Below, piece after piece: positions 6,783 through 13,230 of a stretch of 13,230 bases of DNA. Location: NCBI GenBank assembly GCA_017464045.1, contig JAFUEG010000374.1, positions 1-13,230 of the forward strand, read 5' to 3'. The notes beneath the pieces were generated by a model. The model worked only from the letters and a program-made list of their open reading frames with translations. It made no database searches and was not told where the DNA came from. Position numbers and translations under genes: made by a program. Position 1 is the first letter of the stretch. The number at the start of each line of letters is the position of its first letter. Origin of the DNA: Lachnospiraceae bacterium (GTDB taxonomy: Bacteria > Bacillota_A > Clostridia > Lachnospirales > Lachnospiraceae).

Positions 6783-7558
6783 GAAAAGAATTCCCTTAGA
6801 AAGCTATTTAATACCGCCTCATCTGTTTCCTCTCCGCTTACATCCGACACATTTTTAATATGGGGAGATGCATCTATAATGTTGTCTCCTCTTATATCAT
6901 GCAAAGTTTTTTCAGGTTTGGCAAGACTATCAGATATAATTGTTGCCGCCGCCTCTGACCCGGCAGACAGATTATGCTCATCCTGATTTTTTAAAACCTG
7001 TTTTGCATCTTCAAAGGAAATGGAATTATTTGTATTTCTGGCAGCATCCTTGGGCACTCCCGGTACATTATCAAAGTAGTCCCTTATATTAGCCTTCAAT
7101 ATCTCCAATTTATTATTTATTAAAAATATATTCTCAATAATCATTAAAAATGCACATACACACACCGCACTTGCCAAAAGATTTACCATTTCCGGACTGC
7201 CCCGCCACGAAACATCATTATACAAAAAAGCTCCCGCTACAATCCCAACCGTTGCTAAACTAAGCAGCGCTCCCGTTCGCCGCCAGACATAAAGCGGGAA
7301 TCCCATATACCGCATACTCCGCACATTTTTATCCACAAATGCGGCACTACTCCCCGTGTTAATCCCCAGACTCTTTCCATTTATATATTTAAGCCTCATA
7401 ATTCTAAGAGCCCGTCTTTTGGTGGTCGCCATGTTGCCGGACGCCTTTATCATTCTCTTCATATGTATGTTAGCGGCCAGTTTAAGAAAAAGTCCCAAAA
7501 CACCTATCCCCCAAAGAATGTACACGCTCGTTCCAAATCCCAGACTTAAATCTAACAT
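6779..7558 (-). CDS. Uncharacterised membrane protein coupled to pdaA
   Basis: 259 residues, family not recognised. Hydrophobic segments lie at about 11-31, 97-113 and 125-147, suggesting three membrane spans. A basic loop (KRMIKASGNMATTKRRALRI) follows the first. After residue 165 the protein is soluble, polar and probably disordered, ending in a short hydrophobic tail, VLNSFLREFFS. There is no cleavable signal and no catalytic motif. Start choice: the frame also opens at 7576, but GAGGG lies 8 bases before ATG 7558. It is the first gene of a pair with pdaA (TTGA overlap), so it probably acts with it at the membrane, possibly in sporulation; this is inferred from position only. Two TATAAT hexamers lie upstream at 7590-7585 and 7603-7598, without good -35 boxes. 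Confidence 0.75.
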   Translation of the reverse strand: MLDLSLGFGTSVYILWGIGVLGLFLKLAANIHMKRMIKASGNMATTKRRALRIMRLKYINGKSLGINTGSSAAFVDKNVRSMRYMGFPLYVWRRTGALLSLATVGIVAGAFLYNDVSWRGSPEMVNLLASAVCVCAFLMIIENIFLINNKLEILKANIRDYFDNVPGVPKDAARNTNNSISFEDAKQVLKNQDEHNLSAGSEAAATIISDSLAKPEKTLHDIRGDNIIDASPHIKNVSDVSGEETDEAVLNSFLREFFS

Positions 7559-7576
7559 TTTATATCCCTCTTTCAT

Positions 7577-7830
7577 ATAATATTATTATACGGAAAAATT
7601 ATATTAAATAATAAATCTGACTCTGACCTCATGATACCCTCTATTTCCGGCATCCTATACCTTTTTTTGTCCGTCAGATTTTTTGCGAGATTTATTTCCC
7701 GTATAACATTGCCCAGATTATAAAAAACGTGAACTTAAGAAATCAATATATATTGAGCAGAAATATTATGATAAATTGTGACAGAAAATATTACTTTAAG
7801 GCTCACGTTAATTATGGTATAATAACGAGT
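7577..7830. other. Intergenic region between the divergent membrane-protein and murG units
   Basis: No ORF with a credible RBS is present. It holds an inverted repeat, AAATCTGAC (7613-7621) with GTCAGATTT (7673-7681), separated by 51 bases. On the minus strand the first arm is part of a tandem GTCAGAGTCAGA (7627-7616). A second inverted repeat pairs AACGTGA (7726-7732) with TCACGTT (7803-7809), each arm continuing into a TTAAG-containing stretch, and ends just before the murG -10. Two minus-strand TATAAT boxes near 7585-7603 may start the membrane-protein/pdaA unit. Confidence 0.5.
7815..7823 (+). promoter_or_regulatory. Extended -10 promoter of murG
   Basis: TGGTATAAT is a textbook extended -10 (TGnTATAAT) and compensates for the poor -35 around 7795-7800. 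Transcription would begin near 7830, so the structured segment 7831-7946 would be entirely within the murG leader RNA. Confidence 0.65.
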
Positions 7831-7946
7831 ATAAGCGAAAACCAAGCGCCGACGTAGTCGGCATTTGAGTTTTCGCGGTGAGTTATCGAGCAAGACATCT
7901 GCGAAGCAGATAGGCGAGCATCAAAGATGCGTGCTTGCGAGATATA
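7831..7946 (+). promoter_or_regulatory. Highly structured leader of murG: long hairpin plus three-way junction
   Basis: Hairpin 1: GCGAAAAC (7835-7842) with GTTTTCGC (7869-7876), stacked on CAA/TTG and capped by GCCGAC-GTA-GTCGGC (7848-7862). Junction: TATC-GA-GCAAG (7884-7894) pairs with CTTGC-GA-GATA (7934-7944), leaving tandem G-A mismatches between the two helices. It encloses two perfect hairpins, ATCTGC-GAA-GCAGAT (7897-7911) and GCATC-AAA-GATGC (7918-7930). A T run and the murG RBS (GGAGG 7955-7959) follow at once, so folding could affect ribosome access. I do not recognise a known riboswitch. It could also be a dispersed palindromic repeat that landed in the leader. Confidence 0.6.
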
Positions 7947-7964
7947 TTTTTTATGGAGGTTTAA

Positions 7965-9029
7965 ATGAAAAGGATTGTTCTTACAGGTGGTGGAACAGCA
8001 GGTCACGTTACACCAAATATGGCTCTTATCCCTGTTCTTAAAGAAAAGGGATATGATATACATTACATAGGTTCATATGAAGGTATAGAAAAAAAACTTA
8101 TCGAAGAAATGGATATTCCTTATCACGGAATAGCTACAGGTAAATTAAGAAGATATCTCAGTGTGAAAAATCTCACTGATCCTTTCAGAGTTATTAAAGG
8201 TTTAAGTGAAGCTAAAAAAATAATTAAAGATCTTAAACCTGATGTAGTTTTTTCCAAGGGAGGCTTTGTTGCTGTGCCTGTTGTACTTGCAGCCAAATCG
8301 AATCATGTTCCTTGCATTATACATGAATCGGACATGACACCGGGACTTGCCAATAAAATTGCAATACCTAAGGCTTCAAAGGTATGCTGCAACTTTCCTG
8401 AAACCTTAGAGAAGCTTCCTCCCGGTAAGGCAGTTGTTACCGGAACTCCTATAAGAAAGGAATTATTTGAAGGTGATTCTGCCAAAGCTATGACCTTCTG
8501 CGGTTTCAAAGAGCTTCGTCCTACACTTCTTATAATAGGCGGAAGCACAGGAAGTGTCCGCGTAAATGAAGCTATATGGTCATGCCTTGATAAAATTACT
8601 GAAAGATATAATGTAATCCACCTTTGCGGAAAGGACAAAACCAATAAAGATAAGCCAAATACTGAAAACTATGTACAGTTTGAATATATTAAATCTGAGC
8701 TTGCAGACCTTTTATCACTTGCGGACATTGTAGTATCACGTGCAGGAGCAAACGCAATCTGTGAACTTCTTGCTTTAAAGAAACCTGCAGTACTTATACC
8801 ACTTTCACTTGAAGCAAGCCGCGGTGACCAGATACTTAATGCTAAGTCCTTTGAAAAAAGCGGCTATGCTAAGCTTTTAATGGAGGAGGATGTAAATGAT
8901 GCATCCTTACTTGAAGCCATTAATGAAGTTTACGAAAATCGCGAAACTTATAAAGATAACATGAATAAAGCTCACGAAACAGATGCAATAACTAAAATAG
9001 TTGAACTTATAGAAGAAGTTACAAAATAA
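7965..9029 (+). CDS. murG: UDP-GlcNAc:undecaprenyl-PP-MurNAc-pentapeptide GlcNAc transferase MurG
   Basis: A 354-residue GT-B glycosyltransferase, normal length. It adds GlcNAc to lipid I to form lipid II at the inner face of the membrane. The N-terminal domain has the glycine-rich TGGGTAGHVTPNMAL (7-21), KLRRY (60-64) and FSKGGFVAVPVVLAA (96-110). IIHESDMTPGLANK (118-131) is typical of the Bacillus/Clostridium MurG branch. The C-terminal donor domain has GGSTGS (192-197, for the usual GGSxGA), SRAGANAICELLALKKPAVLIPL (258-280) with Glu267 for the uridine ribose, and GDQILNA (287-293). It sits outside a division/cell-wall cluster, with ung and a histidine phosphatase downstream. GGAGG is five bases from the ATG. 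A long structured leader precedes it. Confidence 0.95.
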   Translation: MKRIVLTGGGTAGHVTPNMALIPVLKEKGYDIHYIGSYEGIEKKLIEEMDIPYHGIATGKLRRYLSVKNLTDPFRVIKGLSEAKKIIKDLKPDVVFSKGGFVAVPVVLAAKSNHVPCIIHESDMTPGLANKIAIPKASKVCCNFPETLEKLPPGKAVVTGTPIRKELFEGDSAKAMTFCGFKELRPTLLIIGGSTGSVRVNEAIWSCLDKITERYNVIHLCGKDKTNKDKPNTENYVQFEYIKSELADLLSLADIVVSRAGANAICELLALKKPAVLIPLSLEASRGDQILNAKSFEKSGYAKLLMEEDVNDASLLEAINEVYENRETYKDNMNKAHETDAITKIVELIEEVTK

Positions 9030-9091
9030 ATTAATTTTAAAATATCATTTTTTAATGCAATATAATTGCTGTACAAGAGAGGAATTCTAAC

Positions 9092-9766
9092 ATGCCACCT
9101 ATAAGTAATGATTGGGCAAAGGCACTTGCACCGGAATATAAAAAAGATTACTATAAAAAACTGTTTGATTTTATCGGACAAGAATATGCGACAAAGAAAA
9201 TTTTTCCACCCGGTGACGACATTTTTAATGCCTTTCATCTAACACCACTAAGTAATGTTAAATGTGTCATTATAGGGCAGGATCCTTATCATGATGATAA
9301 TCAGGCACATGGTCTTTGTTTCTCGGTTAAACCGGAAGTAGCAATTCCACCTTCTCTTATTAATATATACAAGGAACTTCATGATGATATAGGATGCTAT
9401 ATACCTAACAACGGTTATCTTGTTAAATGGGCAAAACAAGGTGTACTTTTATTAAATGCTGTTCTTACCGTAAGAGCACATCAGGCTGCCTCACATCAAG
9501 GCAAGGGGTGGGAAGAATTTACCGACGCTGCTATACGGGCTGTAAACGAACAGGATCGTCCTATAGTATTTTTGCTTTGGGGTGGTTTTGCGCAGAAAAA
9601 AGCAGCTATGCTTAATAATCCTAAACATCTTATACTTAAAGCTCCTCATCCATCACCGCTTTCAGTTTATCGTGGATTCTTTGGTTGTAAGCATTTTAGC
9701 AAAGCAAATGAATTTCTTGTTGCAAATGGTTTAGAGCCCATTGACTGGCAGATAGAAAACATATAA
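9092..9766 (+). CDS. ung: Uracil-DNA glycosylase, family 1
   Basis: 224 residues, full length. It excises uracil from DNA in base-excision repair. The water-activating motif is GQDPYH (62-67, Asp64), with Phe77 in GLCFSV for base stacking. Asn122 in LLLNAVLTV recognises uracil. HPSPLSVYRGFFGCKHF (186-202) is the DNA-intercalating loop with the catalytic His186. GAGAGGAA lies about 8 bases before the ATG. It starts 62 bases after murG; a TATAAT at 9061-9066 may give it its own promoter, though no good -35 is visible, so read-through from murG is equally possible. Confidence 0.97.
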   Translation: MPPISNDWAKALAPEYKKDYYKKLFDFIGQEYATKKIFPPGDDIFNAFHLTPLSNVKCVIIGQDPYHDDNQAHGLCFSVKPEVAIPPSLINIYKELHDDIGCYIPNNGYLVKWAKQGVLLLNAVLTVRAHQAASHQGKGWEEFTDAAIRAVNEQDRPIVFLLWGGFAQKKAAMLNNPKHLILKAPHPSPLSVYRGFFGCKHFSKANEFLVANGLEPIDWQIENI

Positions 9767-9813
9767 AAATATAAGTTAAACAGACTGAATACATAAAATA
9801 ACAGGATAAAATA

Positions 9814-10434
9814 ATGGAAATTTATATAGTAAGGCACGGTGAAACACCGTGGAATAAAGCAAAAAGATTACAGGGTAATGTAGATATAGAACTTAATGAT
9901 TACGGCAGGGAGCTTGCCATAAAAACCGGTGAAGGTTTAAAGGACACAAGAATAGATATAATATATTCAAGTCCTCTTATGCGCGCATATGAAACTGCAG
10001 AATTAATCAGAGGAGACCGTGATATAGAAATAATAAAGGATGAGAGAATCCGTGAAATCAGCTTCGGACATTTTGAAGGACGCAATTTTTCCGAACTTAT
10101 CCGTGATGAAAATCTTACTTTCAAGCATTTTTTTAAAAAGCCTGAAAGCTACGTACCTGCCGATGATGCGGAAACCTTTGAGCATCTTATAGCCCGAGCC
10201 GGAGACTTCATGCAGGACAAAATCGAACCGCTTGAAGGTTCATGTGAAAGAGTCATGATAGTTGCCCACGGAGCAATCAATAAAGCCATAATGAGCTACA
10301 TAAAAAAGCACCCAATCAGTGAATTCTGGTCGGGTGGCCTTCAAACCAACTGTAATATAATCGTCGTTGATTATTCGAACGGCAGATATAACATTATAAA
10401 TGAAACAATGATTATGTATGACAGCAGTCTGTAA
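9814..10434 (+). CDS. Histidine phosphatase family protein (phosphoglycerate mutase-like)
   Basis: 206 residues. IVRHGETPWN (5-14) carries the phospho-accepting His8; SSPLMRAYETAELI (52-65) has Arg57, EISFGHFEGR (81-90) the acid Glu81, and VAHGAINKAIM (150-160) the second catalytic His152. This is the dPGM/PhoE/CobC branch of the superfamily, active on many phosphoesters; the length and non-glycolytic sequence argue against true phosphoglycerate mutase. The substrate cannot be read from sequence. The RBS is weak (AGGAT, about 6 bases before ATG). It starts 48 bases after ung with no terminator between, so the two are probably co-transcribed. The large palindrome at 10448 follows its stop by 13 bases. 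Confidence 0.9.
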   Translation: MEIYIVRHGETPWNKAKRLQGNVDIELNDYGRELAIKTGEGLKDTRIDIIYSSPLMRAYETAELIRGDRDIEIIKDERIREISFGHFEGRNFSELIRDENLTFKHFFKKPESYVPADDAETFEHLIARAGDFMQDKIEPLEGSCERVMIVAHGAINKAIMSYIKKHPISEFWSGGLQTNCNIIVVDYSNGRYNIINETMIMYDSSL

Positions 10435-10447
10435 TTTGTTTCAATGG

Positions 10448-10546
10448 GGGGACGGTTCTAATCAGTATGATTTTAGGTGCAAAGCAAATCGTTAGCGCGA
10501 GCGAGATTTGCGTGTACCTAAAATCATACTGATTGGAACCGTCCCC
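10448..10546. repeat. 99-base palindromic REP/MITE-like element
   Basis: The outer stem is 31 bp: GGGGACGGTTC... (10448-10478) pairs with ...ACCGTCCCC (10516-10546), with one G-U wobble (10459/10535) and no mismatch. A second inner stem pairs GCAAATC (10484-10490) with GATTTGC (10505-10511), closing on a GC-GCGA-GC tip. The element fills nearly all of the 116-base gap between two convergent genes, 4 bases from the kinase stop codon. The GGGGACGGTTC end is, from memory, typical of palindromes linked to REP-associated tyrosine transposases in clostridia. There is no ORF and no clear target-site duplication. As RNA it would fold on either strand and could insulate or end transcription, although it lacks a T tract. 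Confidence 0.75.
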
Positions 10547-10550
10547 GTTG

Positions 10551-11444
10551 TTACATCAATTTATGAATTTCTTCCTTGGTTGCAAGAAACTCTGAAAATG
10601 CACTTGCCGACCCCGCTGCAATTCCCATTTTGAATGCATGTTCCATATCTTTGTTTTCAAGATATCCGGCTATAAAGCCTGCTACCATGGAATCACCTGC
10701 TCCAACAGCATTTACAAGCGTTCCATCAGGGGCTTTACTCATATATACACGTTCATCCTCACAGACAAGCACTGCTCCTTCGCCGGCAAGAGAAACAAGT
10801 ACATTTCTCGCTCCTTTTTTTATAAGCTCCTTCGCATACGGTACAACATCTTCTCTTCTATCAAGCTTTTTATCAAATATTTCCCCAAGCTCATGATTAT
10901 TTGGCTTTATAAGAAACGGTCTGAATTTTAAAACATTTAAAAGCAAATCCTTTGATGCATCAACAACTATCTTTATATCTTTTTCCGAAAGTCTTTCCAT
11001 GATATCCGCATAAATCGTGGACGGTATAGACGCCGGAATGCTTCCCGCAAGAACCAATACATCTCCATCATTAATTAAATCAAGCTTACTGATCAGTTCG
11101 TCAAGCTTCTCTTTAGGAATGGAAGGTCCTGATCCGTTTATTTCTGTTCCGTCAATATTTTTTATCTTTACGTTAATTCTGGAATTTCCCTCATCAACGG
11201 ATATATAATCTGCATTTATTCCAAGTTCATTAATTCTTCTTGTAATCTCCTCACCGACAAAACCCGCTGCAAAATAAAGTGCGGTATTATCAATGCCAAG
11301 ATTACTCAATACCGTAGATACATTTATACCTTTTCCTCCCGGCAAAATCAGTTCGGAGGAGGTTCTGTTTGTAAACCCGGGCTTGAAGTCATCAACCATA
11401 ACTATATAATCAAGAGACGGATTAAATGTAACCGTATAAACCAT
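10551..11444 (-). CDS. pfkB: 1-phosphofructokinase family hexose kinase (PfkB/ribokinase fold)
   Basis: 297 residues, typical length. It phosphorylates a sugar phosphate such as fructose 1-phosphate, or possibly tagatose 6-phosphate, with ATP. The start MVYTVTFNPSLDYIV is the FruK/LacC signature. PGGKGINVSTVLSNLG (35-50) is PfkB motif 1, FLIKPNNHELGEIF (177-190) the middle segment, and NAVGAGDSMVAGFIAGY (245-261) motif 2, with catalytic base Asp251 and an anion hole. It follows the MBL lipoprotein by 14 bases, and its RBS (GGAGG, 7 bases from ATG) lies between the two, so they form an operon. No fructose phosphotransferase genes or FruR are nearby, so the substrate is uncertain. Confidence 0.9.
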   Translation of the reverse strand: MVYTVTFNPSLDYIVMVDDFKPGFTNRTSSELILPGGKGINVSTVLSNLGIDNTALYFAAGFVGEEITRRINELGINADYISVDEGNSRINVKIKNIDGTEINGSGPSIPKEKLDELISKLDLINDGDVLVLAGSIPASIPSTIYADIMERLSEKDIKIVVDASKDLLLNVLKFRPFLIKPNNHELGEIFDKKLDRREDVVPYAKELIKKGARNVLVSLAGEGAVLVCEDERVYMSKAPDGTLVNAVGAGDSMVAGFIAGYLENKDMEHAFKMGIAAGSASAFSEFLATKEEIHKLM

Positions 11445-11458
11445 TACCCATCCTCCTC

Positions 11459-12355
11459 TTATTCGAGCACCAGTTCTTCACCCGGCTCAACAATTATTTT
11501 ATTTGGTGCAGCAAAGCTTTCTGCAGCAGCCTTGTCAAAATCACTCCCCGGTGCCATGTGATATGGGATATTGTGCTTTGCATTTATAGTTTTTGCACAT
11601 TCAGCAGCCTCTTCCAAGCCCATATTATATATACCGTCACAGCATATAAAGGCATAATCAAGATTTCTTTTTGAAAGCTCTGACATCTGCGGCGTAGTCG
11701 AAGTATCTCCGGTAAAATATACCGTTACACCGTTTGAAAATGTAAGGATATATCCTACACAGCTTGATGCATCATGGTTTCTGTTGTATCCGGCTTCAAC
11801 CGCTTCAACATTGACATATCCAAGATCAAAGCTCTGATGCTTTCCGCCCTCTAAAGCTTCTTTCCATGTTATGGTTACACAATCTGCATTTTTCTGCGAG
11901 ATTAATTCTGTCTTAGTATGGTCATAATGTTCATGTGTAACAAGTATAAGATCTGCCGGAAGGTCATAGCCACCTCCCATATACGGATCTATATATATAA
12001 CCTTACCTTCACCTGTAACAATTCTTGCACTTGCATGTCCCTGATAAAAAAGTGTAGCTGCCATAGTTTCTTTTCCCTCCGAATCTTCTGTAGTATCATT
12101 TTCTTTTATTGTATCTGATTTCGTCTCTTCTTCTGTTATATCCGATTTTGTTTCTTCATCAGTTTTACTGATATTTTCATTATCAATATCTGCTTTATTT
12201 TCCTCCGTTTCATATTTGCTTTCTTCTGTAGCAATTTCCGTTTCTTCGTTTTCTGCTTTATCCTTTTTTGCACTATCCTTTTTAGTCGAGCAGGCTGTTA
12301 CAGCAGTAATCATCATCAAAACAGTAAATATAAAAAGCAATCTTTTTTTCTTCAA
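11459..12355 (-). CDS. MBL-fold metallo-hydrolase lipoprotein
   Basis: 298 residues. A lipoprotein signal peptide ends in ITAVTAC with lipidated Cys22. Residues 23-98 are a disordered linker dominated by Glu, Asp, Thr and Lys with a repeated EETKSD motif. The metallo-beta-lactamase-fold domain (about 99-298) is UlaG-like: FYQGHASARI (103-112), IDPY (122-125), HEHYDH (141-146) as the metal motif, His194, FTGDTS (214-219) with Asp217, and His266 in IPYHMAPG. Metal-dependent hydrolases of this group act on phosphodiesters, lactones and similar substrates; here the enzyme would be tethered outside the membrane and its substrate is unknown. The start is TTG at 12355, set by GGAGGAG about 7 bases upstream and by the signal peptide beginning there. 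It is co-transcribed with the downstream PfkB-type kinase. Confidence 0.88.
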   Translation of the reverse strand: MKKKRLLFIFTVLMMITAVTACSTKKDSAKKDKAENEETEIATEESKYETEENKADIDNENISKTDEETKSDITEEETKSDTIKENDTTEDSEGKETMAATLFYQGHASARIVTGEGKVIYIDPYMGGGYDLPADLILVTHEHYDHTKTELISQKNADCVTITWKEALEGGKHQSFDLGYVNVEAVEAGYNRNHDASSCVGYILTFSNGVTVYFTGDTSTTPQMSELSKRNLDYAFICCDGIYNMGLEEAAECAKTINAKHNIPYHMAPGSDFDKAAAESFAAPNKIIVEPGEELVLE

Positions 12356-12402
12356 AAGTGCTCCTCCGTTATAATTTATCTTAAAGTTATCAACATGCCT
12401 TC

Positions 12403-12411
12403 ATTATATCA
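12403..12411 (-). promoter_or_regulatory. Extended -10 promoter of the MBL lipoprotein/kinase operon
   Basis: On the minus strand, TGATATAAT (12411-12403) is a perfect extended -10 about 47 bases upstream of the TTG start. The -35 is poor (TTGTAG is three bases too far), as for the murG promoter. Confidence 0.6.
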
Positions 12412-12507
12412 TAACAGGTATTTAACAGCTACAAATATTTAAACTCCTTAAATATAACAATTAGTTTTCTACATATAACATCTAAATCCAACTGTTTAAT
12501 AAGCAAT

Positions 12508-13230
12508 CTATAATCCTTGTTTTGCCCTTCGTCTTCTGAAAAAGCCTCTGTCTCTTGTTGCTGCGGCCTCCGCATTAGCTCTTTGAAGCTCGCGCAGATA
12601 TTCATCCAGCTTTTTATATCTTTTTTCTTCTCTTTCTTCTTTTTCTCTCATAACAGTATCAAACTGTTTCATAACATCAGCAGTAATTTCTTCTTTAATA
12701 GACAAAGTTATAATATCCTTATTTTCCCTTAATGCATTTGCCACAACCCTGTTCATTACACTTTGCAGCTGAGCCATCTTAAAGTCAACAACCTTTAACT
12801 CTTCTGTTTTTTTACCCTCAATAGTCTCTAATACTTTTTCTTCATTAGCCTTCCTGTCATTTTCATCAACAACCCTTCTGTCCTGTAATTCATTATCAGC
12901 TTGATTCAAAGATTTGGACAATGGCACAAATTCCTTTTTTCCTTCATTTGACTTATCACTTACTTTCTCACTGATATAATTTAGATTATCATTCTTTTCG
13001 ACACCGTTATGCAGTACTTCATTTGTTATTTCCTCATTTTTTGCAACACTGTTACGCTGCACTTCATTTGTTATTTCCTCATTCTTCGGTATACTTACTT
13101 CACCTGCTTGTCCGCTCCTTGCCTTTTTTATTCCATCCCTTATATCCTTAAGAGAAAGGCCTCGTTTCTTAAGTTCCTGGACATTTTTAAAAATTAAAAT
13201 ATCCTTTTCATCATAATATCTGTGTCCCAT
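12508..13230 (-). CDS. MerR-type/DUF3967-like DNA-binding protein, N-terminus beyond the window
   Basis: 240 codons are visible, reaching the right edge. The start MGHRYYDEKDILIFKNVQELKKRGLSLKDIRDGI is the second half of a MerR-type winged helix, with the RYY wing motif and the following helix. The true start should therefore lie beyond 13230 and the ATG at the edge is probably internal. Residues 49-78 hold two exact-period copies of a 15-residue unit, KNEEITNEV-x-N. A polar low-complexity region runs to about 145. MAQLQSVMNRVVAN to the end is helical, with a coiled coil (IKEEITADVMKQF to LQRANAEAA, about 178-222) and a basic tail RGFFRRRRAKQGL. This resembles the DUF3967 regulators of Firmicutes. 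Its target is unknown. The stop is TAG, and no convincing terminator follows. Confidence 0.75.
   Translation of the reverse strand: MGHRYYDEKDILIFKNVQELKKRGLSLKDIRDGIKKARSGQAGEVSIPKNEEITNEVQRNSVAKNEEITNEVLHNGVEKNDNLNYISEKVSDKSNEGKKEFVPLSKSLNQADNELQDRRVVDENDRKANEEKVLETIEGKKTEELKVVDFKMAQLQSVMNRVVANALRENKDIITLSIKEEITADVMKQFDTVMREKEEREEKRYKKLDEYLRELQRANAEAAATRDRGFFRRRRAKQGL
12990..13087 (-). repeat. 45-base in-frame tandem repeat inside the MerR/DUF3967-like gene
   Basis: Two nearly identical 45-base copies, with the shared core ACTTCATTTG at 13016 and 13061, are followed by a degenerate third part-copy. They encode the 15-residue unit KNEEITNEV-x-N. The high identity suggests recent expansion in the linker between DNA-binding and coiled-coil parts. 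Confidence 0.8.

Noticed and set aside
7613..7684. AAATCTGAC...GTCAGATTTTTT read as a plus-strand terminator
   Set aside because: The 51-base loop is too long and no plus-strand gene ends upstream; kept only as an inverted repeat in the intergenic entry.
12435..12455. ATATTTAA/TTAAATAT hairpin after the MerR/DUF3967-like gene
   Set aside because: It has A-T pairs only and no real T tract; expected by chance in such AT-rich DNA.

Overview
This window is low-GC, AT-rich DNA with strong AGGAGG-type ribosome binding sites, several TTG starts and sigma-A-like promoters. Gene content and protein style (a PdaA-type spore-cortex deacetylase, Firmicutes-type MurG, a Cthe_2159-like carbohydrate-binding protein, a short MerR/DUF3967-like regulator) point to an anaerobic, probably spore-forming Clostridia member, most likely Lachnospiraceae. 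The genus cannot be fixed from the sequence alone. Most of it is ordinary chromosome. I see no phage, defence island, CRISPR array, tRNA or rRNA.

Layout. Positions 1-540 (minus) hold the N-terminal part of a THUMP-domain RNA methyltransferase with a near-consensus promoter, divergent from a small rhodanese (741-1049, plus). A 46-residue Asn/Gln/Ser-rich protein follows (1210-1350, plus) with a strong terminator, then a shortened cytidylate-kinase-like protein (1476-1997, plus). Convergent to it is a secreted beta-helix carbohydrate-binding protein (2044-4098, minus), flanked by two related terminator hairpins in inverted orientation. Next comes pgi (4271-5626, minus), then a coupled pair: an uncharacterised membrane protein (6779-7558, minus) and pdaA (5784-6782, minus). 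After a 400-base intergenic region the plus-strand run is murG (7965-9029), ung (9092-9766) and a histidine phosphatase (9814-10434). A 99-base near-perfect palindrome fills the convergent gap before a minus-strand operon of an MBL-fold lipoprotein and a PfkB-type sugar-phosphate kinase (12355-10551). The right edge carries a truncated MerR/DUF3967-like gene (minus).

How the genes fit together. Several serve the cell envelope: murG makes lipid II, pdaA modifies spore cortex, and the beta-helix protein and the MBL lipoprotein are exported. pgi and the PfkB-type kinase belong to sugar-phosphate metabolism, and ung to DNA repair. They are separate small transcription units rather than one pathway.

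Most interesting non-coding parts: (1) a highly structured leader between the extended -10 promoter and the murG start, folding as one long hairpin plus a closed three-way junction; (2) the 99-base palindrome at 10448-10546, which looks like a REP/MITE-type element; (3) 11-base-period direct repeats in the promoter of the carbohydrate-binding protein, typical of OmpR/PhoB-type regulators; (4) the tiny Asn/Gln-rich gene, easy to miss in routine annotation.
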